A stretch of DNA of 39,994 nucleotides, taken from assembly GCF_000964525.1 (NCBI RefSeq), contig NZ_BAZG01000024.1, forward strand, positions 1-39,994. The letters are read 5' to 3'. The notes beneath the pieces were generated by a model, which saw nothing but the letters and a program-made list of their open reading frames with translations, was not told the origin of the DNA and searched no databases. A program made the position numbers and the translations under genes. Positions 7,362-21,826 of this stretch are shown piece after piece. The stretch comes from Anaeromyxobacter sp. PSR-1 (lineage in GTDB: Bacteria; Myxococcota; Myxococcia; Myxococcales; Anaeromyxobacteraceae). Each line of letters opens with the position of its first letter. Position 1 is the first letter of the stretch.

Positions 7362-8195
7362 GCCGGCCCGCAGCCGGGGCGCGAGCAGCGCCGGCGCCAG
7401 CGTGCGCCAGGCGGTGGCGGCCAGCACCACCGCGCCGCCGGCCAGCGCCCACGGGCCGGGACGCTCGCCGGCCAGCAGGAACGTCCAGATCGGGTTGAGC
7501 ACCGGCTCGAGCAGCACCAGCAGCGACGCCTCCAGCGCCGGGACCTTCTCGAGCCCGCGGGCGAAGCACAGGTACGCGAGGCCGAGCTGGAACACGCCCA
7601 GGTACGCGACCAGCGCCAGGTCGAGCGCCCGCGGCGCCGGGCCGGTGGGCCAGAGCGGCAGCGCCACCGCGGCCGCGAGCAGGTTGCCCCACACCAGCGC
7701 CGGCGGGCCGGAGGCGTTCAGCCGGCGCAGGCCGAGGATGCAGAGCGCGAACGCCACGCCCGACCCGAGCGCCACCACGTTCCCGGTGAGCTGTCCCGGC
7801 GTCAGCTCGTCGAGGAAGAACAGCGCCAGCCCGGCGCCGAAGACCGGCACCGCGAGCAGCTCGCTGCGGGCGGGGCGCTCGCCGAGCAGCGCCGGCGAGA
7901 GCAGCAGCACCCACAGCGGCGCGGTGTCCTGGATGAAGATCGCGTTGGCCGAGGTGGTGAGCTTGTTCGCGAGCGCGAACAGGACGACGGTCGCCGCGTA
8001 GGCCACCGACACGAGCAGCACGCCGCGCGAGGGGCGGCGGCGGGCCTGGGGCACCGCGATCAGCAGGAACAGGCCCGCCACCAGCGACCGGCCGCCGGCG
8101 ATCTGCCAGCCGGAGAGGTCGCACAGCTTCATGGCGGCGCCGGCCGTGGACCAGAGGCCGGCGGCGGCGAGGAGCAGGAGGCGGCTGCGCAGCAT
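7347..8195 (-). CDS. EamA/DMT-family transporter
   Basis: The 282-residue product has about ten hydrophobic segments in two halves of five, the duplicated EamA arrangement of the drug/metabolite transporter superfamily. Typical stretches are FALANKLTTSANAIFIQDTA in the first repeat and EASLLVLLEPVLNPIWTFLL with a GE turn in the second. Members export amino acids or other metabolites across the inner membrane; the substrate cannot be read from the sequence. The ATG at 8195 begins a positively charged N-terminus directly before the first helix. It is 39 nt downstream of the homocitrate synthase gene in the same direction, so it could be the last gene of that transcript. Confidence 0.87.
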   Translation of the reverse strand: MLRSRLLLLAAAGLWSTAGAAMKLCDLSGWQIAGGRSLVAGLFLLIAVPQARRRPSRGVLLVSVAYAATVVLFALANKLTTSANAIFIQDTAPLWVLLLSPALLGERPARSELLAVPVFGAGLALFFLDELTPGQLTGNVVALGSGVAFALCILGLRRLNASGPPALVWGNLLAAAVALPLWPTGPAPRALDLALVAYLGVFQLGLAYLCFARGLEKVPALEASLLVLLEPVLNPIWTFLLAGERPGPWALAGGAVVLAATAWRTLAPALLAPRLRAGSPRA

Positions 8196-8234
8196 GGGGC
8201 GGCGCAGTCTAGCAGAGGGCGGCGCCCGCGCCGA

Positions 8235-14019
<5,785 letters not shown>

Positions 14020-14173
14020 GCCCTCCCAACAAACCACGGATGTGCGGCCATGTCGACGCGCGCCGGAGGCCGCACCGCGGGTGATGCGCGCCGCGCCGGG
14101 CACGCGGGTCGCGCCCCTCCGCGCGACCCCACGGGTGCTGGAATCCGTCCGGGCGGGCGGCGTTCCGTCCGCT

Positions 14174-14179
14174 TACGCT
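14174..14179 (+). promoter_or_regulatory. Candidate -10 hexamer TACGCT upstream of gnd
   Basis: TACGCT lies 27 nt before the gnd start in the 187-nt divergent gap between gnd and the giant fusion gene. It fits TAnnnT and resembles boxes near other starts in this window. No -35 box is convincing. Confidence 0.35.
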
Positions 14180-14206
14180 TGCCCCACGTCAACGACGGGA
14201 GGCGGC

Positions 14207-15193
14207 ATGGACATCGGGATGGTGGGCCTGGGACGGATGGGCGGCCGGATGGCCCGCAGGCTGCTCCGCGGAGGGCACCGGGTGGTCGGGTTCGACCCGG
14301 ACGCGCGCGCGGTGGCGGACCTGGCGGCCGACGGCGGGGCCGGGGCCGCCTCGCTGGACGCCCTGGTGGCGGCGCTCGCCCCGCCGCGCGCGGTCTGGCT
14401 GATGGTGCCGGCGGGCGCGCCCACCGAGCAGGCGATCGCGGCGCTGGCGGAGCGGCTCGGGCCCGGCGACGTGGTGGTGGACGGGGGGAACTCCTGGTTC
14501 AAGGACGACGTGCGCCGGGCCGAGCTGCTGCGGGCGCGCGGCGTGCGGTTCCTCGACGCCGGGACGAGCGGCGGGGTGGCCGGGCTGGAGCGCGGCTACT
14601 GCCTGATGGTGGGCGGCGACCGCGAGGCGTTCGACCGGCTCGAGCCGGTGCTCCGGACGCTCGCGCCCGGCCGCGCCTCGGCGCCGCCCACGCCCGGGCG
14701 CACCGCGGGCGGGACCGCCGAGGAGGGCTACCTGTACTGCGGCCCGGCCGGCGCCGGCCACTTCGTGAAGATGATCCACAACGGCGTGGAGTACGGCCTC
14801 ATGCAGGCGTACGCGGAGGGCTTCGACCTGCTGCGGGGCGCCGCCGGCGAGGGGCTGCCGGAGGCGATCCGCTACCGGCTCGACCTCGCCGAGGTGGCCG
14901 AGCTGTGGCGGCGCGGGAGCGTGGTGACCTCCTGGCTGCTCGACCTGTCCGCCGCGGCGCTGGCGCGCGACCCCGGGCTGGACGCGTTCGAGGGCGCGGT
15001 GGCCGACTCCGGCGAGGGGCGCTGGACCATCCAGGCGGCGGTGGAGGAGGGCGTGCCGGCCCCGGCGCTCTCCGCGGCGCTGTTCGCGCGCTTCCGCTCG
15101 CGCCGGGCGAACACCTTCGGCGAGAAGCTGCTGAGCGCGATGCGCCGCGGGTTCGGCGGGCACCACGAGGCGGTGAAGGGAGGCTCGCGGTGA
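14207..15193 (+). CDS. gnd: 6-phosphogluconate dehydrogenase, short (decarboxylating) type
   Basis: The 328-residue enzyme oxidatively decarboxylates 6-phosphogluconate to ribulose 5-phosphate. It begins with a nucleotide-binding MDIGMVGLGRMGGRMARRLL, has the substrate motif VVDGGNSWFKDD near 93-104, LDAGTSGGVAGLERGYCLM, and the catalytic lysine/asparagine motif GAGHFVKMIHNGVEYG. At ~330 residues it belongs to the short Gnd type, not the ~470-residue enterobacterial type; short forms are often NAD-dependent. GGGAGG precedes the ATG at 14207. The last bases GTGA overlap the zwf start, so gnd-zwf-pgl form a translationally coupled operon covering the oxidative pentose phosphate branch. The extra insert after LAPG (about 155-175) is Pro/Gly/Ala-rich. 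Confidence 0.95.
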   Translation: MDIGMVGLGRMGGRMARRLLRGGHRVVGFDPDARAVADLAADGGAGAASLDALVAALAPPRAVWLMVPAGAPTEQAIAALAERLGPGDVVVDGGNSWFKDDVRRAELLRARGVRFLDAGTSGGVAGLERGYCLMVGGDREAFDRLEPVLRTLAPGRASAPPTPGRTAGGTAEEGYLYCGPAGAGHFVKMIHNGVEYGLMQAYAEGFDLLRGAAGEGLPEAIRYRLDLAEVAELWRRGSVVTSWLLDLSAAALARDPGLDAFEGAVADSGEGRWTIQAAVEEGVPAPALSAALFARFRSRRANTFGEKLLSAMRRGFGGHHEAVKGGSR

Positions 15194-16701
15194 CCGCGCC
15201 CCCTGCCAGCGACCGCCCCGGCGACCCCTGCGCGTTCGTGATCTTCGGCGCGATGGGCGACCTCGCCCGGCGCAAGCTCCTGCCGTCGCTCTACAACCTG
15301 CGCCTGAACGGGCTGCTCCCGCGCGACTTCGCCATCGTGGGCGTCTCGCGCCGGGCGCTCGACGACGCCGCCTACCGCGACGCGGTCACCGGCGCGCTCC
15401 GCACCTTCGCGACGCGGCCGGTGGACGACGCGATCTGGTCGGAGTACGCCGAGCGCGTCCACCACGTGCAGGGGGACTTCGAGGACCCGGCCACCTACGA
15501 GCGGATCGGCGGCGCGCTCGCGCACGCGGCGCAGAAGCACGGGACCGCGGGCAACGCGCTGTTCTACCTGGCCACGCCGCCCACCGAGTTCTGCCACATC
15601 GTGCGCGGGCTGGGCGCGGCGGGGCTGCTCGGGGAGAGCGCGGGGTGGCGGCGGGTGGTGATCGAGAAGCCGTTCGGCCGCGACCTCGACTCGGCGGCGG
15701 CGCTGAACCGCGAGCTCGCCACAGTGGTGCGCGAGGAGCAGATCTACCGCATCGATCACTACCTCGGGAAGGAGACGGTCCAGAACCTGATGGTGTTCCG
15801 GTTCGCGAACGGCATCTTCGAGCCGATCTGGAACCGCCGCTACGTGGACCACGTGCAGGTCACGGTGGCCGAGGAGCTGGGGGTGGAGGGGCGGGGCGAC
15901 TACTACGAGCAGGCCGGCGCGCTCCGCGACATCGTCCAGAACCACATCCTGCAGCTGCTCACGCTCGTGGCGATGGAGCCGCCCTCCACGCTCGGCGCCG
16001 AGGCGGTGCGCAACGAGAAGACCAAGGTGCTGGAGTCGATCCGGCCCATGTCGCCGGAGGACGTGCTGCGGAACACGGTGCGCGGCCAGTACGGCGAGGG
16101 CTACCTGGGCGGCCAGAAGGTGCCCGGGTACCGGGCCGAGCCGAGCGTGTCGCCGACCTCGCAGACCGAGACCTACGCCGCGCTGAAGCTCCAGGTGGAG
16201 AACTGGCGCTGGGCCGGGGTGCCGTTCTACGTGCGCGCCGGCAAGCGGCTCGCGCGGCGCGACACGCAGATCTCCATCCAGTTCCGGCGGCCGCCGCTGC
16301 TCCTGTTCCAGGAGGCGGGCGTGGAGGGCATCGAGCCGAACCGGCTCGACATCCTCATCCAGCCGGAGGAGGCCATCTGCATCTCCATGAAGGCGAAGCG
16401 GCCCGGGCCGTCGATCCAGCTCCAGCCGGTGCGGCTCGACTTCAGCTACGCCGACTTCGGCGGCCTGCCGCCCGCCACCGGGTACGAGCGGCTGCTCCAC
16501 GACGCCATGATCGGCGACGCGACGCTGTTCCACCGCGCCGACATGGTGGAGGCGAGCTGGCGCATCGCCACCCCGGTGCTCGACGTCTGGTCCACGCTGC
16601 CGGCGCGCGACTTTCCCAACTACGCCGCCGGGAGCTGGGGGCCCGCGACGGCGAGCGAGCTGCTCGCGCGCGACGGGCGGCGCTGGGCGGACCGGGAGTG
16701 A
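15190..16701 (+). CDS. zwf: Glucose-6-phosphate 1-dehydrogenase
   Basis: The 503-residue protein is full-length Zwf, which oxidises glucose 6-phosphate to 6-phosphogluconolactone with NAD(P)+. The N-terminal nucleotide loop is FGAMGDLARRKLLPSLYNL, and the substrate and catalytic motif is YRIDHYLGKE with H190 as the active-site histidine. EKPFGRDL and RRYVDHVQVTVAE also match the family. The GTG start at 15190 overlaps the gnd stop as GTGA, and the zwf stop in turn overlaps the pgl start in the same way. Tight coupling puts the three consecutive pathway steps under common control, with the gene order gnd-zwf-pgl. Confidence 0.96.
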   Translation: MTAPPASDRPGDPCAFVIFGAMGDLARRKLLPSLYNLRLNGLLPRDFAIVGVSRRALDDAAYRDAVTGALRTFATRPVDDAIWSEYAERVHHVQGDFEDPATYERIGGALAHAAQKHGTAGNALFYLATPPTEFCHIVRGLGAAGLLGESAGWRRVVIEKPFGRDLDSAAALNRELATVVREEQIYRIDHYLGKETVQNLMVFRFANGIFEPIWNRRYVDHVQVTVAEELGVEGRGDYYEQAGALRDIVQNHILQLLTLVAMEPPSTLGAEAVRNEKTKVLESIRPMSPEDVLRNTVRGQYGEGYLGGQKVPGYRAEPSVSPTSQTETYAALKLQVENWRWAGVPFYVRAGKRLARRDTQISIQFRRPPLLLFQEAGVEGIEPNRLDILIQPEEAICISMKAKRPGPSIQLQPVRLDFSYADFGGLPPATGYERLLHDAMIGDATLFHRADMVEASWRIATPVLDVWSTLPARDFPNYAAGSWGPATASELLARDGRRWADRE

Positions 16702-17438
16702 GCGCCGTGGCGCCTCCGCCAGGGACCACGCTGGTGCGCGCCGCCGACCCGGCGGGGCTGGCGCGCGCCGCCGCCGAGGAGGTGGCGCGGCGCGCCGGCG
16801 AGGCCGTGGCCGCGCGGGGGCGCTTCGCGGTCGCGCTCGCGGGCGGGAGCACGCCGCGGGCGCTGTACGAGGTCCTCGCGGATCCGGCGGCGCCCTGGCG
16901 CGGCCGGGTGCCGTGGGCGCGCACGGAGGTGTGGTTCGGCGACGAGCGCTGCGTCCCGCCGGACCACCCCGACTCGAACTACCGCATGGCGCGCGAGGCC
17001 CTGCTCGACCGCGTCGCGCCCGCCGCGGTCCACCGCATCGAGGGCGAGCGGCCGCCCGCGGAGGCGGCCGCGCGGTACGAGGCGGCGCTGCGGCGGGACG
17101 CCGAGCCCGACGGAGCCCCGCCGCGCCTCGACCTCGTGCTGCTCGGGCTCGGGGCCGACGGCCACACCGCGTCGCTGTTCCCGGGCAGCCCGGCGCTGGA
17201 CGAGCGGGCGCGCTGGGTGGCGGCGCCGTTCGTGCCCGCGGTGGGCGCCCACCGCGTCACGCTCACGCTGCCGGTGCTGGAGCGGGCCCGCGCGATCGCG
17301 TTCCTCGTGTCGGGCGCCGGCAAGCGCGCCGCGCTCGGGCGGCTCCTGGCCGCCGGGCCGCCCGCGATCCCCGCGGCGCGGGTGCGCCCGCTCGACGGCG
17401 CGCTGCTCGTGCTCGCGGACGAGGCGTCCCTGGCGTAG
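16698..17438 (+). CDS. pgl: 6-phosphogluconolactonase
   Basis: The 246-residue protein hydrolyses 6-phosphogluconolactone. Family marks are FAVALAGGSTPRALYEVLA at about 38-56, WFGDERCVPPDHPDSNYRMA at about 77-96 and GLGADGHTASLFPGS at about 150-164. The start GTG at 16698 overlaps the zwf stop (GTGA), completing the zwf-pgl coupling; a second GTG at 16707 would shorten the protein by only three residues. No terminator with a T-run follows; the 153-nt gap to the next gene holds two inverted repeats. Confidence 0.94.
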   Translation: MSAVAPPPGTTLVRAADPAGLARAAAEEVARRAGEAVAARGRFAVALAGGSTPRALYEVLADPAAPWRGRVPWARTEVWFGDERCVPPDHPDSNYRMAREALLDRVAPAAVHRIEGERPPAEAAARYEAALRRDAEPDGAPPRLDLVLLGLGADGHTASLFPGSPALDERARWVAAPFVPAVGAHRVTLTLPVLERARAIAFLVSGAGKRAALGRLLAAGPPAIPAARVRPLDGALLVLADEASLA

Positions 17439-17553
17439 CGGCGGGCGCCCGGGCGGGGTCGCGCCGCGCCGGGGCCCGGCCGCTCGCCCGCCGAGGCGGC
17501 GTCGGAGGGACCCCGCGGCCGGTGCGTCCTCCTGGCGCAGGGTCCCCCGCAGG

Positions 17554-17571
17554 CGGTTGGAGGGCCAACCG
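17554..17571 (+). other. Inverted repeat in the leader of the trehalose-phosphate synthase gene
   Basis: CGGTTGG at 17554-17560 and CCAACCG at 17565-17571 form a perfect 7-bp stem with an AGGG loop, 20 nt before the ATG at 17592. A larger pair, GGGACCC at 17507-17513 and GGGTCCC at 17540-17546, lies just upstream. It may be an operator, a leader hairpin or an attenuator; the sequence does not decide. Confidence 0.4.
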
Positions 17572-17591
17572 ACCGGACATAGGATGGTCCG

Positions 17592-19865
17592 ATGCGCGCG
17601 GTCTTGAAGGTCCTCGTCCCGCTGATGCTCCTCCTGGGCGCCATCGCCTGGGGGGCGTCGGTCCTCGTGGAGCACACGGCCCGGCGCTGGTTCGACCGCG
17701 ACACGCGCATGCGGGCGGAGCTGGCGGTCTCCGGCGCCCGGGACGGGCTGGAGCGGGCGCTCCGCAAGGGGGAGCGTGCGCGGGTGCGCCGCATCCTCGG
17801 CGAGGTGGCCCGCGACGAGCGGGTGCTCGGCGCGGCGGCCTGCGATCCCGAGGGCGGGCTCGTGGCGAGCACGTCCGAGTACCCGGCGCCGTTCGACTGC
17901 GGCCGGATCCGGGCGCACGCCTCCGCGGGCGCGGCCTCGCCCACCACCTGGGCGTTCGAGGCGCCCTACGGCGACAGCCGCGTGCACCTCACCGCGGTGC
18001 CGCTGGCGGACGCGGACGGGCCGCTCGGGTTCGTGGCGCTGGTGCACGACATGAGCTGGGTGGCGACGCGCGAGGAGCAGACGCGCGGGTTCCTGGCGGT
18101 CGCGTTCGCGATCGTGGCGCTGGCCGCGGCGGTCGCGACCACGCTCGCGGCGCGCTTCTCGTGGCGCGGGTGGAGCGCGGAGCTGCAGCGCGTGCTCCGG
18201 GCGACCTGGCTGATGCCGGGGCCGTCGGCCCCGCCGCGCACCCGGCGCGAGTTCCAGCCGCTGCTGTCCGACGTGCGCGCCCTGGTCTCGGAGCTCGCGG
18301 CGGAGCAGTCGGAGGGCAGGGCGGGGCTCTGGTCGCCGGCCCGGCTGCGCGACGCGCTCGCCCGGCACCTCCCCGGCAGCGAGGTGATCGTGGTCGCCAA
18401 CCGCGAGCCCTACATCCACGAGCGGCGCGACGGGACGCTCCGGGTGCAGCACCCGGCCAGCGGCCTCGTCACCGCGCTGGAGCCGGTGGTCCACGCCACC
18501 GGCGGCACCTGGATCGCGCACGGCAGCGGCTCGGCCGACCGGGAGGTGGTGGACCGGCACGCCCGCGTGCGCGTGCCGCCCGACGACCCCGCCTACACGC
18601 TGCGCCGCGTGTGGCTCACCGCGGCGGAGGAGGAGGGTTACTACTACGGCTTCTCGAACGAGGGGCTGTGGCCGCTGTGCCACGTGGCGCACACCCGGCC
18701 GACGTTCCGCGGCGCCGACTTCGCCGCCTACCGCGACGCGAACCGCAAGTTCGCCGACGCGGTGTGCGAGGAGGCGACCGGCCCGGATCCGGTGGTGCTG
18801 GTGCAGGACTACCACTTCGCGCTGCTGCCCCGGATGATCCGCGAGCGGCTGCCGCGCGCGACCATCATCACGTTCTGGCACATCCCGTGGCCCAACTCCG
18901 AGCGCTTCGGGATCTGCCCGTGGGGCCCCGAGATCCTGGAGGGCATGCTCGGCTCGAGCATCCTCGGGTTCCACGTCCAGGCGCACTGCAACAACTTCCT
19001 CGACTCGGTGGACCGCTACCTGGAGGCGCGGCTCGACCGCGAGCGCCAGAGCGTGGTGCTGGGCGGCCAGGAGACGCTGGTCCGCGCCTACCCGATCTCG
19101 ATCGACTGGCCCACCCGCTGGGCGGCGGACGCGCCCGCCGCGCCCATCTGCCGCGAGCGCGTCTTCGCCGACCTCGGCCTCGCGCCCGACGCGCTGCTGG
19201 GCGTCGGCATCGACCGGCTCGACTACACGAAGGGCATCGAGGAGCGGCTGCTGGCGGTGGAGCGGCTGCTGGAGCGCTTCCCGCAGTTCCGGGGCCGGTT
19301 CACGTTCGCGCAGCTCGCCGCGCCCAGCCGCACGCGCATCCCGCGCTACCAGGAGCTGAACCGGAGCGTGGAGGAGGTGGCCCAGCGGGTGAACGAGCGG
19401 TTCGGCGAGGGCTCCTACCGGCCCATCGTGCTGCTCCGGGAGCACCACGAGCCACCCACGGTGTTCCGCTACTACCGCGCCGCGGACCTCTGCTACGTCT
19501 CCTCGCTGCACGACGGCATGAACCTGGTCGCGAAGGAGTTCGTGGCCGCCCGCGACGACGAGGCGGGGGTGCTCGTGCTCTCGCGCTTCACCGGCGCGTC
19601 GCGCGAGCTGGGCGAGGCGCTGCTGGTGAACCCGTACGATCTCGAGGAGGCCAGCTCGGCGCTGGCCGCGGCGCTGGCCATGCCGCGCGAGGAGCAGCGC
19701 GAGCGCATGCGGGCGCTGCGCACCTTCGTGTCCGAGTTCAACGTGTACCGCTGGGCCGGGCGCATGCTGGTGGACGCGGGCCGGCTGCGCAAGCGCGACC
19801 GCGTCTCCGGGCGCATCACGGTGCCGTTCCGGACCGTGCCGGGCGAGGCCGGCGGGCGGCGCTGA
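17592..19865 (+). CDS. otsA: Membrane-anchored trehalose-6-phosphate synthase with N-terminal sensor-like domain
   Basis: The 757-residue protein joins a receptor-like N-terminus to a GT20 glycosyltransferase. TM1 is about 5-26, followed by a ~140-residue extracytoplasmic segment and TM2 at about 166-187. This is the layout of a single-domain Cache-type sensor. After a ~75-residue linker the OtsA domain runs from about 263 to 740: VVANREPY, VQDYHFALLPRMIRERLP, ITFWHIPWPN, GIDRLDYTKGIEERL near 539, and LHDGMNLVAKEFVAA. It makes trehalose 6-phosphate from UDP-glucose and glucose 6-phosphate in the cytoplasm. Usual OtsA is ~470 residues without membrane segments. The start has AGGATGG directly upstream. 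It follows pgl by 153 nt, and both use glucose 6-phosphate. No OtsB phosphatase lies in the window. Confidence 0.9.
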   Translation: MRAVLKVLVPLMLLLGAIAWGASVLVEHTARRWFDRDTRMRAELAVSGARDGLERALRKGERARVRRILGEVARDERVLGAAACDPEGGLVASTSEYPAPFDCGRIRAHASAGAASPTTWAFEAPYGDSRVHLTAVPLADADGPLGFVALVHDMSWVATREEQTRGFLAVAFAIVALAAAVATTLAARFSWRGWSAELQRVLRATWLMPGPSAPPRTRREFQPLLSDVRALVSELAAEQSEGRAGLWSPARLRDALARHLPGSEVIVVANREPYIHERRDGTLRVQHPASGLVTALEPVVHATGGTWIAHGSGSADREVVDRHARVRVPPDDPAYTLRRVWLTAAEEEGYYYGFSNEGLWPLCHVAHTRPTFRGADFAAYRDANRKFADAVCEEATGPDPVVLVQDYHFALLPRMIRERLPRATIITFWHIPWPNSERFGICPWGPEILEGMLGSSILGFHVQAHCNNFLDSVDRYLEARLDRERQSVVLGGQETLVRAYPISIDWPTRWAADAPAAPICRERVFADLGLAPDALLGVGIDRLDYTKGIEERLLAVERLLERFPQFRGRFTFAQLAAPSRTRIPRYQELNRSVEEVAQRVNERFGEGSYRPIVLLREHHEPPTVFRYYRAADLCYVSSLHDGMNLVAKEFVAARDDEAGVLVLSRFTGASRELGEALLVNPYDLEEASSALAAALAMPREEQRERMRALRTFVSEFNVYRWAGRMLVDAGRLRKRDRVSGRITVPFRTVPGEAGGRR

Positions 19866-19880
19866 GCGCGGGGCCGGGGC

Positions 19881-21683
19881 TCAGTCGCAGTCGCCCTCCG
19901 GGCAGCGCCCGGAGCGGTGCGGCGCCGGGCCGCTCAGGCCCAGCGCGGCGTTGACCAGCGCCACATGCGAGAACGCCTGCGGGAAGTTGCCCACCAGCCG
20001 GCGCTGGACCGGGTCCCACTGCTCGGCGAGCAGCCCGACGTCGTTCGCGAGCCCCACCACGCGCTCGAAGTAGCGGGCCGCCTCGGCGTGCCGCCCCTGC
20101 ATGCGGAGCGCGTCCGAGAGCCAGAGCGTGCACGCCAGGAACACCCCCTCGCCGGGCGGGAGGCCGTCCACGCCGGTGCGGCTGTCGTACCGGTGCACCA
20201 GGCCGCCCTCGGTCAGCTCGCGCTCGATCGCGGCGATCGTCCCGCCCACGCGCGGATCGGTGGCCGGCAGGAACCCCACCTGCGGCACCAGGAGCAGGCT
20301 GGCGTCGAGCGCCTTCGACCCGAACGCCTGCGTGAACGCGCCGCGCTCCGCGTCGTAGCCGCGGGCGCACACCTCCGCGTGGATGCGCGCCCGCAGCGCC
20401 CGCCAGCGATCGAGCGGGCCGTCGAGCCGCCCGGCGCGCGCCGAGCGCAGCGCGCGGTCCACCGCCACCCAGGCCATGACCTTCGAGTGCGTGAAGTCCC
20501 GGCGCGGCCCGCGGATCTCCCAGATGCCCTCGTCGGGATCGTCCCAGTGCGACTCGAGCCAGTCGAGCAGCGCGCGCTGCACGGTCCAGGCATCGGCGCT
20601 GAAGGGGAGGCCGGACAGGTGCGCCTGGTGCAGGCAGTCCAGCACCTCGCCGAACACGTCGAGCTGGAGCTGCGAGGAGGCGGCGTTGCCGATCCGCACC
20701 GGGCGCGCGCCCTCGTAGCCCGGGAGCCACGGCAGCTCGAGCTCGGTGAGCCGCCGCTCGCCCGCGATGCCGTACATGATCTGCAGGTCCTCCGGCTGGC
20801 CCGCGACCGCGCGCAGCAGCCAGTCGCGCCAGGCGCGCGCCTCGTCCACGTAGCCGGCGCCCATCAGCGCGAGGAGCGTGAAGGTGGCGTCGCGCAGCCA
20901 GCAGAACCGGTAGTCCCAGTTGCGCACGCCCCCGGGCGCCTCCGGGAGCGAGGTGCTGGGCGCGGCCACGATCCCGCCGGTGCGCGCGTAGGTGAGCGCC
21001 TTCAGCACCACCAGCGACTGCACCAGCAGCGCGTGCCAGCGGCCGCCCGCGGTGCAGCGCCCCGACCAGCGGCGCCACCACGCCTCGGTCGCCTCCAGCG
21101 CCGCGCCGGGCTCGGGCGGCGTGGGCGCGGGCTGGTGCGACGGGTGCCAGGTGAGCACGAACGGCGCCGACTCGCCGGCGGCCACCGCGAACCGGGCGCG
21201 GATGGTGCCGTGCTCGGCGCGGAGCGGGACCTCGCCGATGAGGTGCAGCGTGTCCGGGCCGGCGCTCGCGGAGAGGTGGCGCCCCCGGCCGCGGATCCAC
21301 GGGCGGCGCGCCCCGTACCCGAAGCGCGGCGAGAGCTCCAGGTCGAGCTCCACCCGCCCGCGGAGCCCCTGGACCAGGCGCACCAGGTCGGGCGCGGCGC
21401 CGCGCGGCGGCATGAAGTCCACGATCCGCACCGCGCCCTCGGCGGTGGACAGCTCGGTGTCGAGCACCAGCGTGCCCGGCCGGTAGGCGCGGCGCACCGC
21501 GCGCACCTCGCCCGCCGGGCGGAGGGAGAAGCGGCCGTGCTCCGGCGCGCCGAGGAGCGCGGCGAAGCAGGCGTCGGAGTCGAAGCGGGGCCAGCACAGC
21601 CAGTCCACCGAACCGTCCCGCCCGACGAGCGCCGCGCTCTGCGCGTCGCCGACCATCGCGTACTCTTCCAGCCGCTGCGCCAC
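19881..21683 (-). CDS. Glycoside hydrolase family 15 protein (glucoamylase or trehalase-like)
   Basis: The 600-residue protein has the normal bacterial/archaeal GH15 length. It opens VAQRLEEYAMVGDAQSAALV then GRDGSVDWLCWPRFDS, with a beta-sandwich N-terminal domain to about 230 and an (alpha/alpha)6 catalytic barrel after it. Motifs include NWDYRFCWLRDATFTLLAL, the likely general acid in GIWEIRGPRRDFTHSK near 388 and the likely general base in LLAEQWDP near 556. Members release glucose from alpha-glucans or cleave trehalose. The convergent OtsA gene 16 nt away makes trehalose plausible, but substrate is not shown. I chose GTG 21683 because GGAGGTG precedes it and family proteins begin there; the frame stays open far upstream as an antisense artefact of the ClC gene. 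There is no signal peptide, so it acts in the cytoplasm. A C-terminal CPEGDCD tail is unusual. Confidence 0.9.
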   Translation of the reverse strand: MAQRLEEYAMVGDAQSAALVGRDGSVDWLCWPRFDSDACFAALLGAPEHGRFSLRPAGEVRAVRRAYRPGTLVLDTELSTAEGAVRIVDFMPPRGAAPDLVRLVQGLRGRVELDLELSPRFGYGARRPWIRGRGRHLSASAGPDTLHLIGEVPLRAEHGTIRARFAVAAGESAPFVLTWHPSHQPAPTPPEPGAALEATEAWWRRWSGRCTAGGRWHALLVQSLVVLKALTYARTGGIVAAPSTSLPEAPGGVRNWDYRFCWLRDATFTLLALMGAGYVDEARAWRDWLLRAVAGQPEDLQIMYGIAGERRLTELELPWLPGYEGARPVRIGNAASSQLQLDVFGEVLDCLHQAHLSGLPFSADAWTVQRALLDWLESHWDDPDEGIWEIRGPRRDFTHSKVMAWVAVDRALRSARAGRLDGPLDRWRALRARIHAEVCARGYDAERGAFTQAFGSKALDASLLLVPQVGFLPATDPRVGGTIAAIERELTEGGLVHRYDSRTGVDGLPPGEGVFLACTLWLSDALRMQGRHAEAARYFERVVGLANDVGLLAEQWDPVQRRLVGNFPQAFSHVALVNAALGLSGPAPHRSGRCPEGDCD

Positions 21684-21826
21684 CCGGCACCTCCGCGGCG
21701 GTCCGGCCCGGCCGGCGGCGGCATGCCGCGCGGCCCGGGACCATCCGCCCGTCGCCCCATCCCAATGGATGCGCCCGGCCGCGCGCCGGTGCGCGCGGGA
21801 GATGGGGCGCAGCAGGAGGGCGCTCG

